Of a DNA stretch of 64,000 bases, positions 43,726 through 52,244 are shown piece by piece. This DNA comes from Pseudaminobacter salicylatoxidans (GTDB lineage: Bacteria; Pseudomonadota; Alphaproteobacteria; Rhizobiales; Rhizobiaceae). Below the pieces are notes generated by a model that did not search any database, was not told where the DNA came from, and saw nothing but the letters and a program-made list of their open reading frames with translations. The stretch spans positions 37,230 to 101,229 of the forward strand of contig NZ_QGGG01000017.1 of NCBI RefSeq assembly GCF_003148475.1, written 5' to 3'. Position 1 is the first letter of the stretch, and every line of letters begins with the position of its first letter. The translations under genes and the position numbers were made by a program.

Positions 43726-44911
43726 GCCATCCGCCCGCGTCTCCGACATTATCCCTTCCGGCAAGGACGGATGGGAAGTCCATGTCGAAGCCACCATCCG
43801 CAAGGAGGCCGGCGAAGACATCATCATGCTTTCGATCGGCGATCACGACTTCGAGACACCGGGCGAAACGGTCGAGGCCTGCGTGACCGCCGTACGCGGC
43901 GGCCATCATCACTACACGCATCTTTCCGGCATTCCGCGTCTGCGCGAAGCCATGGCGAATATCTCGACGCAATCGACCGGCGTCCCCACAACCGCCGACG
44001 AGATCATCGCAACGCCGGGAGGCCAACTCGCACTCTATGCCGCCACGCAGGCCGTGCTCGATCCTGGCGACCATGCCATCGTCGTGGCGCCCTACTACGC
44101 CACCTATCCGCCAACCTTCCGGGCCGCCGGCGCCGATTACACCGTGGTCGAAGCTCATCCTCAAGACGGCTTCCAGCCGCGCGCGGAAGACATCGAAAAG
44201 GCAGTGCGGCCCAACACCCGCGCCATCCTCATCAACACGCCGAACAACCCGACCGGCGCGGTCTACACCCGCGAAAGCCTCAAGGGCCTCGCGGATGTCT
44301 GCGTGAGGCACGACCTCTGGCTCATCTCCGACGAAGTCTACTGGACGCTCGGGGGCGGCGAGCATCTGTCTCCGCGCGCCCTGCCCGGCATGGCCGAGCG
44401 CACGCTGGTGCTGAATTCCATGTCAAAGAGCCACGGCATGACCGGCTGGCGCATCGGCTGGCTGACCGCGCCGAAGGACCTGATCGAACTGCTTGCGGCC
44501 CTCAATCTCGTCACCACCTACGGCCTGCCGGATTTCATCTCCCGCGCGGCCGCCGAAGCTCTGGAAAACGGTTACGGCGTGAAGGAAATCGCCGAGCGCT
44601 ATGCGACCCGGCGCACCGTGTTCCTTGACGCCGTGCGCGGCCTCAACAACGTCACCGTGCGCGGCTCTGCGGGCGGCATGTATGTCATGCTCGACATCAG
44701 CGCCATCGAGCCCGACTGCGAGAAATTCGCCTTCGGCCTGCTGGCTGCCGAAAACGTCGCCGTCATGCCGGGCTCCAGCTTTGGCGAGGCGGCAGCCGGC
44801 CATGTCCGCATCAGCCTGTGCCAGCCAGAAGACATATTGAAGGAAGCCGCCCAGCGCCTTCGGCGCTTCACCTCATCCTACAGCCCATCCAAGGAAAGCA
44901 GGACCGCATGA
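43718..44911 (+). CDS. Class I/II PLP-dependent aminotransferase
   Basis: The protein has 397 residues. It starts at ATG 43718 inside the end of the previous gene; a longer upstream frame is a shadow. The Asp of ISDEVYW and the PLP-lysine in NSMSKSHGMTGWRIGWL are the fold type I signatures. The substrate is unknown; it may use methionine, glycine or an amino acid made by the operon. ATGA overlap with the next dehydrogenase gene. Confidence 0.9.
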   Translation: MPKPSARVSDIIPSGKDGWEVHVEATIRKEAGEDIIMLSIGDHDFETPGETVEACVTAVRGGHHHYTHLSGIPRLREAMANISTQSTGVPTTADEIIATPGGQLALYAATQAVLDPGDHAIVVAPYYATYPPTFRAAGADYTVVEAHPQDGFQPRAEDIEKAVRPNTRAILINTPNNPTGAVYTRESLKGLADVCVRHDLWLISDEVYWTLGGGEHLSPRALPGMAERTLVLNSMSKSHGMTGWRIGWLTAPKDLIELLAALNLVTTYGLPDFISRAAAEALENGYGVKEIAERYATRRTVFLDAVRGLNNVTVRGSAGGMYVMLDISAIEPDCEKFAFGLLAAENVAVMPGSSFGEAAAGHVRISLCQPEDILKEAAQRLRRFTSSYSPSKESRTA

Positions 44912-47367
44912 CCTCTCTGCCGCAAAAGGCCATCCCCGGCAAAGCAAGGGCCGTCATCATCGGCGGCGGCGTATCCGGTTGCTCCGTTGCCTATCACCTT
45001 GCCAAGCTTGGCTGGACGGACATCGTGCTTCTGGAGCGCAAGCAGCTTACCTGCGGCACCACCTGGCATGCTGCGGGCCTTATCGGCCAGTTGCGCGCCT
45101 CGCAAAACATGACGCGGCTGGCGAAATATTCGGCCGATCTTTACGTCAAGCTCGAGGAAGAAACCGGCGTCGCCACCGGCATGCGCCAGGTCGGCTCCAT
45201 CACCGTTGCGCTGACGCAAGAGCGCAAGCACGAAATCTATCGGCAGGCCTCGCTGGCCCGCGCCTTCGATGTGGACGTGCGCGAAATCGCGCCGCGGGAA
45301 GTCAAGGAGATGTACCCGCATCTCAACGTCTCCGACGTCGTCGGCGCGGTGCACCTGCCGCTCGACGGCCAGTGCGACCCGGCCAACATCGCCATGGCCC
45401 TTGCCAAGGGCGCACGCCAGCGCGGCGCGAAGATCGTCGAGGGCGTAAAAGTCACCGCCGTCCACCAGAAGGACGGCCGCGTCACCGGCGTTTCCTGGGC
45501 GCAAGGCGAGGAACAGGGCACGATCGAGACGGATATCGTCATCAACTGCGCCGGCATGTGGGCGCGCGAACTCGGCGCCATGTCGGGCGTGACCGTACCG
45601 CTGCACGCCTGCGAGCATTTTTATCTCGTCACCGAGGCCATCGAGGGCCTTGGCCGACTGCCGGTGCTTCGCGTGCCGGACGAGTGCGCCTATTACAAGG
45701 AAGACGCCGGCAAGATGATGCTCGGCGCCTTCGAGCCCAAGGCCAAGCCGTGGGGCATGGAAGGCATCCGCGAAGACTTCTGCTTCGACCAGTTGCCGGA
45801 GGATTTCGAGCATTTCGAGCCGATCCTCGAAATGGGCGTGAACCGCATGCCGATGCTGGGCACCGCCGGCATCCACACCTTCTTCAACGGCCCCGAGAGT
45901 TTTACGCCCGACGACCGCTACTATCTCGGCGAAGCGCCGGAGCTCGGCGGCTACTGGGTGGCGGCCGGCTACAACTCCATCGGCATCGTCTCCTCCGGCG
46001 GCGCGGGCATGGCGCTGGCGCAATGGATCAACGATGGCGAAGCGCCCTTCGACCTCTGGGAAGTGGACATCCGCCGCGCCCAGCCGTTCCAGAAGAACCG
46101 CGCCTATCTCAAGGAGCGCGTCTCCGAAACGCTCGGCCTGCTCTATGCCGATCACTTCCCCTATCGCCAGGTGGAAACCTCGCGTGGCGTGCGCCGCTCG
46201 CCCATCCACGAGCATCTGAAGGCGCGCGGCGCGGTGTTCGGCGAAGTCGCCGGCTGGGAGCGCGCCAACTGGTTCGCCAGGGAGGGCCAGGAACGCGAAT
46301 ACCGCTATTCGTGGAAGCGGCAGAACTGGTTCGAGAACGGCCGCGAGGAACATCTGGCCGTGCGCAACAATGTCGGCCTGTTCGACATGACCTCCTTCGG
46401 CAAGATCCGCATCGAGGGCCGAGACGCGCTCGCCTTCCTCCAGCGCATGTGCGCCAACGACCTCGACGTCGCACCGGGCAAAATCGTCTATACGCAAATG
46501 CTGAACAATCGCGGCGGCATTGAAAGCGACCTCACCATCTCGCGCCTGTCGGAAACCGCCTTCTTCGCCGTAGTGCCCGGCGCCACGCTGCAGCGCGACC
46601 TTGCATGGTTGCGCAAGCATGTGCGCGACGAGTTCGTCGTCATCACCGACGTGACCGCCTCCGAATCCGTCCTCTGCCTGATGGGTCCGCGCTCGCGCGA
46701 GTTGATTCAAAAGGTGAGTCCGAACGACTTCTCCAACGAGAACAACCCCTTCGGCACGTTCCAGGAAATCGAGATCGGCATGGGTCTCGCCCGCGCCCAT
46801 CGCGTCACCTATGTCGGCGAACTCGGCTGGGAACTCTACGTTCCGACCGACCAGACGGCGCATGTGTTCGAGGTGCTGGAAGAGGCCGGCCGTGACTTCG
46901 ACCTGAAGCTGTGCGGCCTGCATACGCTCGATTCCTGCCGTATCGAAAAGGCGTTCCGCCACTTCGGCCACGACATCACCGACGAGGACCATGTACTGGA
47001 GGCGGGCCTCGGCTTTGCCGTGAAAACCGGCAAGGGCGACTTTTTGGGCCGCGACGCGGTGCTGCGCAAGAGAGAGGCTGGGTTAGGCCGCCGTATGGTT
47101 CAGTTCCGCCTCACCGATCCGGAGCCATTGCTGTTCCACAACGAGGCTTTGGTGCGCGACGGCAAGATCGTCGGTATCATCACCTCGGGCAATTACGGCC
47201 ACCATCTCGGCGGCGCCATCGGCATGGGCTATGTGCCGTCGGAAGGCCAGAGCGAGTCCGATATTCTCGGCTCGAAATATGAGATCGAGATCGCCGGCGA
47301 ACGCTTTGCGGCCGAGGCTTCGCTGAAGCCGATGTACGACCCGAAAAGCGAGCGCGTCCGCGCATAA
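44908..47367 (+). CDS. FAD/GcvT-type dimethylglycine/sarcosine dehydrogenase (operon copy 2)
   Basis: The protein has 819 residues. AVIIGGGVSGCSVAYHLAKLGW and TCGTTWHAAG with His54 as likely covalent FAD site are followed by an FAO-M region and a GcvT half (RVTYVGELGWELYV, CRIEKAFRHFGHDIT). It is closer to canonical dimethylglycine dehydrogenase than the 19261 enzyme (GTTWHAAG retained). With copy 1 it could perform two successive demethylations. It is the last gene of the operon; a hairpin follows at 47424. Confidence 0.9.
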   Translation: MTSLPQKAIPGKARAVIIGGGVSGCSVAYHLAKLGWTDIVLLERKQLTCGTTWHAAGLIGQLRASQNMTRLAKYSADLYVKLEEETGVATGMRQVGSITVALTQERKHEIYRQASLARAFDVDVREIAPREVKEMYPHLNVSDVVGAVHLPLDGQCDPANIAMALAKGARQRGAKIVEGVKVTAVHQKDGRVTGVSWAQGEEQGTIETDIVINCAGMWARELGAMSGVTVPLHACEHFYLVTEAIEGLGRLPVLRVPDECAYYKEDAGKMMLGAFEPKAKPWGMEGIREDFCFDQLPEDFEHFEPILEMGVNRMPMLGTAGIHTFFNGPESFTPDDRYYLGEAPELGGYWVAAGYNSIGIVSSGGAGMALAQWINDGEAPFDLWEVDIRRAQPFQKNRAYLKERVSETLGLLYADHFPYRQVETSRGVRRSPIHEHLKARGAVFGEVAGWERANWFAREGQEREYRYSWKRQNWFENGREEHLAVRNNVGLFDMTSFGKIRIEGRDALAFLQRMCANDLDVAPGKIVYTQMLNNRGGIESDLTISRLSETAFFAVVPGATLQRDLAWLRKHVRDEFVVITDVTASESVLCLMGPRSRELIQKVSPNDFSNENNPFGTFQEIEIGMGLARAHRVTYVGELGWELYVPTDQTAHVFEVLEEAGRDFDLKLCGLHTLDSCRIEKAFRHFGHDITDEDHVLEAGLGFAVKTGKGDFLGRDAVLRKREAGLGRRMVQFRLTDPEPLLFHNEALVRDGKIVGIITSGNYGHHLGGAIGMGYVPSEGQSESDILGSKYEIEIAGERFAAEASLKPMYDPKSERVRA

Positions 47368-47423
47368 GGCATGTTCCCGAACAGCGGTCATGCCCCAGCT
47401 TTGCGACCCGATTGCGCTTGAAA

Positions 47424-47453
47424 GCTCCCCTCACCCTTGCTGATGAGGGGAGC
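47424..47453. terminator. Hairpin between convergent operons
   Basis: GCTCCCCTCA (47424-47433) and TGAGGGGAGC (47444-47453) form a perfect 10-bp stem with a 10-base loop, between the dehydrogenase operon end and the ABC permease end. There is no clear U-run, so it may be bidirectional and imperfect. Confidence 0.55.
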
Positions 47454-47458
47454 CGTCA

Positions 47459-48310
47459 TCATCCCTCCCGTTCCAGCGCACTTTCATGCCAGCGTCGCAG
47501 CAGCAGGTGCGAGAGCAGCGACAGCAGCAGGAAGATGACGATGCCAGTGAGTGAAATCAGGATCAGCGCCGCAAACAGCCGCGGCGCATTCAGGCGGTAG
47601 CCGGCCTCGATGATGCGCGAGGCAAGGCCCGACGACTGACCGGAAGCCCCGGCGACGAATTCGGCGACCACTGCCCCGATCAGCGAAAGCCCTCCGGCAA
47701 TCTTCAGTCCACCCAGAAAATAGGGCATCGCCGCCGGCAGGCGCAGATGCCACAGTTCCTGCCAGCGCGTCGCTCCATTCAGGCGAAAAAGATCGCGCAG
47801 ATTGCGATCCACCGAATTCAGCCCCAGCGTGGTGTTGGACAGGATCGGAAAGAACGCCACGATCCACGCGCACAGCAAAAGCCTGGCCGTCTGGTTATCG
47901 ACATAGATGTTGATGAGCGGAAAGATCGCCACGATCGGCGTGACCTGGAGCACCACGGCGAAGGGAAAGAACGACATTTCCACCCATTTCGATTGCGCGA
48001 ACAGCACCGACAGTCCCACACCGCCAATGACGGCCAGCAGCAGGCCAAGCAGGGTGATCTTCAGCGTCACCAAGAGCGAACCGAACAGAAGCCCGGCATC
48101 CGAATAGAGCGTGCGCACCACCACGCCGGGGCGCGGCAGGATATATTGCGGGATTTCATTCCACACGCAGATGCGGTCCCACAGCCAGATCGCCAGCGCC
48201 ATGATGGCCACCGGCAGCACCCATCTGCCGATCCGCTCCAGTTGCAGGCGACGCGCGCGGCGCACTTCTTCCTGGTCGATCTCGGGTGTGCGACGCTCGA
48301 CAGCCGTCAT
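47459..48310 (-). CDS. ABC transporter permease (NMT1/SsuC-type importer)
   Basis: The protein has 283 residues from the ATG at 48310, with six TM helices and the BPD-transporter EAA loop (GATRWQELWHLRLPAAMPYFLGGLKI). It pairs with the ATPase (ATGA overlap at 48307-48310) and the NMT1-like binding protein. The family imports pyrimidines, aromatic or sulfonate-type compounds, taurine and similar. A longer start would overlap the ATPase gene and is rejected. Confidence 0.9.
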   Translation of the reverse strand: MTAVERRTPEIDQEEVRRARRLQLERIGRWVLPVAIMALAIWLWDRICVWNEIPQYILPRPGVVVRTLYSDAGLLFGSLLVTLKITLLGLLLAVIGGVGLSVLFAQSKWVEMSFFPFAVVLQVTPIVAIFPLINIYVDNQTARLLLCAWIVAFFPILSNTTLGLNSVDRNLRDLFRLNGATRWQELWHLRLPAAMPYFLGGLKIAGGLSLIGAVVAEFVAGASGQSSGLASRIIEAGYRLNAPRLFAALILISLTGIVIFLLLSLLSHLLLRRWHESALEREG

Positions 48311-49125
48311 CCCGCCCCCCTGTCGCCGGCCTTGTTCCCCATGGCCGCGCCAAGCGCATCGGAGGCTCGCCGGCACAGCGCCGCATAGTCTGGCGAGGTG
48401 CGGAACGCCTCGTCGCGCGGGTAGCCTGCGTCCACCGCGACCTCTTCGAACACGCGTCCCGGACGTGCCGCCATGACGACGATGCGGCTGGACAGGAACA
48501 CGCTCTCGAACACGCTATGAGTGACGAAAACCACCGTGAAACGCTCTTCCCGCCAGAGTTCGAGCAGGTCGTCGTTGAGCTGGAAGCGGGTGATCTCATC
48601 GAGCGCAGCGAATGGCTCGTCCATGAGCAGCAGGCGCGGCCGCGTGATCAGCGCGCGGGCGATGGATACGCGCATCTTCATGCCGCCCGAAAGCTCGCGC
48701 GGCACGGATTTTTCAAAACCGGCAAGGTTTACCCGCTCCAGCATCCCCGTTACTGCCGGGGCAGCCTCGCTGCGGGACACGCCTTTCAGCCTGAGCGGCA
48801 GCCAGACATTATCGAACACGCTGGCCCAGGGCAGCAAGGTCGGCTCCTGGAACACGAAGCCGATGGACGGCTGTCGCCCCGCACCGCTTTGCCAGTCGAT
48901 CATGCCGGTGGTGGGCATCGTCAGGCCCGCAATGATGCGCAGCGCCGTGGACTTGCCGCAGCCCGAGGGGCCGAGAAGGCTGACAAAATCGCCTTCCCCG
49001 ATACTGAGGTCGATGCTACGGAGCGCCGTGACGCCGTTGGGGAAACTCTTGCCGACGGAGCGAAGCGCCAGAAGCGCCGCACCGCTCCCGGCACTTTCGC
49101 GTCTTGCTGCCTTGTCGGACCGCAT
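48307..49125 (-). CDS. ABC transporter ATP-binding protein
   Basis: The protein has 272 residues. Walker A GPSGCGKST, Q-loop FVFQEPTLLPW, signature ELSGGMKMRVSIARAL, Walker B LLLMDEPFAALD and the H-loop THSV are complete. It belongs to the nitrate/sulfonate/taurine/NMT1 importer branch. It sits between the binding-protein gene (16 bp upstream) and the permease gene (4-nt overlap). Confidence 0.93.
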   Translation of the reverse strand: MRSDKAARRESAGSGAALLALRSVGKSFPNGVTALRSIDLSIGEGDFVSLLGPSGCGKSTALRIIAGLTMPTTGMIDWQSGAGRQPSIGFVFQEPTLLPWASVFDNVWLPLRLKGVSRSEAAPAVTGMLERVNLAGFEKSVPRELSGGMKMRVSIARALITRPRLLLMDEPFAALDEITRFQLNDDLLELWREERFTVVFVTHSVFESVFLSSRIVVMAARPGRVFEEVAVDAGYPRDEAFRTSPDYAALCRRASDALGAAMGNKAGDRGAG

Positions 49126-49141
49126 GGCGCCGGGATCCGGC

Positions 49142-50146
49142 TTATTTTCTGAGTTCGAGCCCGACTCCCTTGTTCACGAATTGCAGCGTATAGGCCTTCT
49201 TGATGTCGAGTCCTGCGGGCACGACCTTGGCCTTCACCATCCTGGCATAGAAATCTTCTATATGCGCATCGGTCATTGCACCGATGCCGAGCTTTTCCGT
49301 GTCGCCGGAATCGACGATGCCGTAGTCCTTCATCTGCCTGATCGAGAAAGCGATCTGCTCGTCTGTGATGTCGGGATTGTCCTTCTTGATCATATCGTTG
49401 GCGGCTTCGTTGTCGCCGTAGAGATAATTGTACCAGCCCTTGGCCGAGCCATCGACAAAGCACTGGACGGCCTCAGGCCGCTCGTCGATCGTTTTCTGCA
49501 TGACCTCGACGGTCGTGGCATAGGTGCTGAAACCGTAGTCGGCGAGCAGGAAGACGTTGGGCTTGAAGCCACCGGCCTTTTCGACCGCGTAGGGTTCTGA
49601 GGTTATGTAGCCCTGCTGGATGGATTTCGGATTGGCAATGAAGGACGCCGGATTGAATGTGTAGGGCACGCGCCTGGCCGGATCGAAACCGTATTCGGCT
49701 ACCATCCACTGGAAGTAGCTCTGCGCCCCCTCGTCACCGATGATATATTGCTCGGCTTTCGGCAGGTCCTCCCATGTGTCGAGCCCCTGCCCCGGATGCG
49801 ACATCAGCACCTGCGGTTCCTTCTGGAAACCCGCCGCCACGATGCGCAACGGAATATTCTGCTGCACGGCATCGAAAGCCTGCAGCATGTTGCCGCCCAT
49901 GTAGAAGTCGATTTTGCCCGCGAGAAGCAATGGCCGGCCGCTTACCTGCGGGCCGCCTTGCAGGAGGGCGACATCGAGACCGCAGGCGGCATAGCTGCCG
50001 TCCGTCAGCGCCTGATAGTAGCCGCCATGTTCTGGCTGGGCCAACCAGTTGGTCATGAATGTAACCTTTTCGGCAGCAAACGCTGCCGGGGCGGTTGCCC
50101 CCAGAAATGCCGCGAAACCGGCGAAGGCAATGAAATTCCTGCTCAT
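49142..50146 (-). CDS. ABC transporter substrate-binding protein (NMT1/THI5-like)
   Basis: The protein has 334 residues from ATG 50146. A signal peptide (FIAFAGFAAFLGATAPAAFAAEK) precedes an NMT1-type periplasmic domain (MTNWLAQPEHGGYYQALTDGSY). Family members bind thiamine-pyrimidine precursors, riboflavin, taurine-like or other small amines. The adjacent creatininase-like hydrolase and RidA genes, and the sarcosine enzymes nearby, make a guanidino or methyl-amine ligand conceivable, but the ligand cannot be read. Confidence 0.88.
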   Translation of the reverse strand: MSRNFIAFAGFAAFLGATAPAAFAAEKVTFMTNWLAQPEHGGYYQALTDGSYAACGLDVALLQGGPQVSGRPLLLAGKIDFYMGGNMLQAFDAVQQNIPLRIVAAGFQKEPQVLMSHPGQGLDTWEDLPKAEQYIIGDEGAQSYFQWMVAEYGFDPARRVPYTFNPASFIANPKSIQQGYITSEPYAVEKAGGFKPNVFLLADYGFSTYATTVEVMQKTIDERPEAVQCFVDGSAKGWYNYLYGDNEAANDMIKKDNPDITDEQIAFSIRQMKDYGIVDSGDTEKLGIGAMTDAHIEDFYARMVKAKVVPAGLDIKKAYTLQFVNKGVGLELRK

Positions 50147-50407
50147 GCACGCCCCTCTTTGTGCCAGCAATTCATAGCTAGGGCACGACAATACGATTCC
50201 GTGAGAACAGGAAGGCCTGCAATGGATGCCACACGTTCAAGCGGGCGTCCTTTCACTCCTTCCAGTCCGAAGCCGCCGCCATCATGCCATTCGCGTGAAC
50301 CATGGTGCTTATTTTCCGAGCGCCTGTCCATAACAATGCAGCAAGGCCGAACGCTTCCAACCAAGCGTGAACCGCTCTACGCTGGGTGAAAATGAGGGTA
50401 ACGCGCG

Positions 50408-50791
50408 ATGTTCAAATTCCTGACGCCAAAAACGATAAGGCCGCCTTTCGCCCGCTACAGCCACGGCATAGAGATACCGGCCGGAAAGCGGCTGGTGGTC
50501 TGCGCCGGTCAGGTCGGCATCGGCCCTGACGATTCGGTCCCGGAAGATATCGCAGCGCAGGCCGAGCTCTGCTTCAACAACATTGCCGCGGTGCTGGACG
50601 AGGCCGGCATGACGCTCGCCAATGTCGTGCGCATCAACGCTTTCGTCGGCGACCGCGCCCACTTGAAAGCCTATACGCAGGTGCGTGACCGGCTGTTCCC
50701 GGAACCGGCTCCGGCCTCCACGCTTCTCATCGTGGCAGGCTTCGCGCGGCCCGAATTCAAGATCGAGGTCGAAGTCATCGCCGCAGGGTGA
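50408..50791 (+). CDS. RidA/YjgF-family protein (second copy)
   Basis: The protein has 127 residues: YSHGIEIPAGKRLVVCAGQVGIGPDDSVPEDIAAQAELCFNNI, then a distinct C-terminus (PEPAPASTLLIVAGFARPEFKIEVEVIA). The usual RxA(F) arginine stretch is replaced by ASTLLIV, so it is an Rid subfamily member rather than RidA proper. It overlaps in context with the creatininase-like gene (6 bp downstream) and may clear reactive imines in that pathway. Confidence 0.85.
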   Translation: MFKFLTPKTIRPPFARYSHGIEIPAGKRLVVCAGQVGIGPDDSVPEDIAAQAELCFNNIAAVLDEAGMTLANVVRINAFVGDRAHLKAYTQVRDRLFPEPAPASTLLIVAGFARPEFKIEVEVIAAG

Positions 50792-50797
50792 TCGACA

Positions 50798-51652
50798 ATG
50801 GCGCAATCCGGGTTTAGGCGACAAGCGAAACAGCAAACGAGGTCAAACGTGGCAGAAGCAGGAAGACGCGTGTGGTGGGGTGACTACAAGGCCGCCGACT
50901 TCGCCGACCTCGATCCCGAGGCGACGATTGCAGTGCTGCCGGTCGCCGCCATAGAGCAGCACGGCCCGCATTTGCCGGTCTCGACCGACACCGCCATCAT
51001 GCAGGGCATGCTGGAGACGGCCATCCCTCTCCTGCCCGCCGATCTCGACGCCCGCATCCTGCCTGTTCAGGCAGTCGGCAAGTCGGACGAGCATATACGA
51101 ACGCCCGGCACGCTGACCCTGCCGGCGGCCACGCTGATCGAGGCGTGGACGGAGCTTGGAGCGTCCATCGCGCGCGCCGGCCTGCGCAAGCTGGTCATCG
51201 TGAATTCACATGGCGGCAATGAGGAGGTCATGGGCATCGTTACGCGAAACCTGCGCGTGCGCTTCGACATGCTGGCGGTGAAGACGAGTTGGGAACGCTT
51301 CGGCCGGCCGGAAGGGCTTTTCACCGATCTGGAACTACGCCAGGGCATCCATGGCGGCGATGTCGAAACCTCGCTGATGCTGCATTTCCGGCCCGATCTG
51401 GTCGATATGGGCAAGGCTGAGAATTTCATCTCAAGCACGGCCAGAGCCGAGCGCGAATTCGACCTGCTGCGGCCGCAGAGCCCACACGCCTTCGCCTGGC
51501 TTGCCACCGACCTGAACCCGCACGGCGTGGTCGGCAATGCCTCGGCCGCCACTGCCGAGAAGGGCCGGCAAACCGCCGAGCACCAGGCCGTCGGTTTCGT
51601 CCGGCTGCTGCAGGATGTACGCAAGGCCAGGCTGACGGAGTGGCTGGCATAG
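50798..51652 (+). CDS. Creatininase-family amidohydrolase
   Basis: The protein has 284 residues. AAIEQHGPHLPVSTDTAIM (metal-binding E, H, D) and VNSHGGNEEVM (about residue 141) are the creatininase family motifs. Creatinine amidohydrolases yield creatine, which is degraded to sarcosine and urea, so the link to soxBDAG would be logical; related hydrolases act in other pathways. ATG 50798 or GTG 50849 (GAGGTC upstream) are both possible starts. The stop lies inside a repeat element. Confidence 0.85.
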   Translation: MAQSGFRRQAKQQTRSNVAEAGRRVWWGDYKAADFADLDPEATIAVLPVAAIEQHGPHLPVSTDTAIMQGMLETAIPLLPADLDARILPVQAVGKSDEHIRTPGTLTLPAATLIEAWTELGASIARAGLRKLVIVNSHGGNEEVMGIVTRNLRVRFDMLAVKTSWERFGRPEGLFTDLELRQGIHGGDVETSLMLHFRPDLVDMGKAENFISSTARAEREFDLLRPQSPHAFAWLATDLNPHGVVGNASAATAEKGRQTAEHQAVGFVRLLQDVRKARLTEWLA

Positions 51653-51712
51653 AGCACGTTGCAGCCAGGTGGAATCAGTCGCCCGAAAACCGCTTTTCGG
51701 CATCATGGTCCA
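51650..51712. repeat. Rhizobial intergenic repeat (same family as 18121)
   Basis: It begins AGAGCACGTTGCAGCCAGGT, close to the start of the element at 18121, and contains CCGAAAACCG...CGGCATCATGGTCC hairpin parts. The creatininase stop codon is at its left edge. Confidence 0.6.
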
Positions 51713-51734
51713 GGCCCGCGGATTGGCGCGATCC

Positions 51735-52244
51735 CTACCCGTTGATCTCCAGCGCAAAGGGCACGCCCTCGAACGCATCCGCCCCACGGCCGATACTCTT
51801 GATCGCGGCGATCATGCGGCCCTCGCGGCCCAGAAGGGCGTCGGCCACGGCAATCAGGCGCGGATTGGGCGTGGCTGAGGGCGACAGCCAGCGCAGTTCT
51901 TTCGCAAGCTCCATCTCGTCGCGCTGCCGCGCCAGCGCGGACGCCACGATATAGGCCGAGGCCGTCGAGCGGCTGATACCGGCAAAGCAGTGGATCACCA
52001 GCGGCCGGGCGCGGTCCCACTCGGTGGCGAAATCGAGCAGTCGCCGCACATGCGCCTCGCCGGGCAGTGTCATGCCGTCCTGCGCGTCGACGATATCGTT
52101 CATCGACAGGAACAGATGATTCTGCGGCGCGATCGCCGCTGGCCGCACCATCTCGGTGCCTGCGGTCAACAGCGAGACGAGGCGCTCCGCCCCCGCCCGC
52201 GATACGGTTTCATCGACCTTCGATAAGGGGCAGACAAAGATCAC
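51735..52244 (-). CDS. Dual-specificity/tyrosine phosphatase-like protein
   Basis: The protein has 169 residues. The PTP loop HCFAGISRSTA (HCx5R) is present at about residue 93, with an upstream Asp-containing SMNDIVDAQDG. The GTG start at 52244 has TGGAGG 7 nt upstream and overlaps the cobC stop (GTGA). The gene is therefore coupled to cobalamin biosynthesis, although the physiological substrate is unknown. A phosphatase for an alpha-ribazole-type phosphate is a guess. Confidence 0.82.
   Translation of the reverse strand: MIFVCPLSKVDETVSRAGAERLVSLLTAGTEMVRPAAIAPQNHLFLSMNDIVDAQDGMTLPGEAHVRRLLDFATEWDRARPLVIHCFAGISRSTASAYIVASALARQRDEMELAKELRWLSPSATPNPRLIAVADALLGREGRMIAAIKSIGRGADAFEGVPFALEING

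Noticed and set aside
44878..46992. 704-residue antisense frame
   Set aside because: Same reason: the plus-strand gene has complete FAD and GcvT motifs.
47400..47407. Seventh TTTGCGAC copy as a promoter site
   Set aside because: It lies in a gap between convergent genes, so it cannot be an upstream activator site for either.
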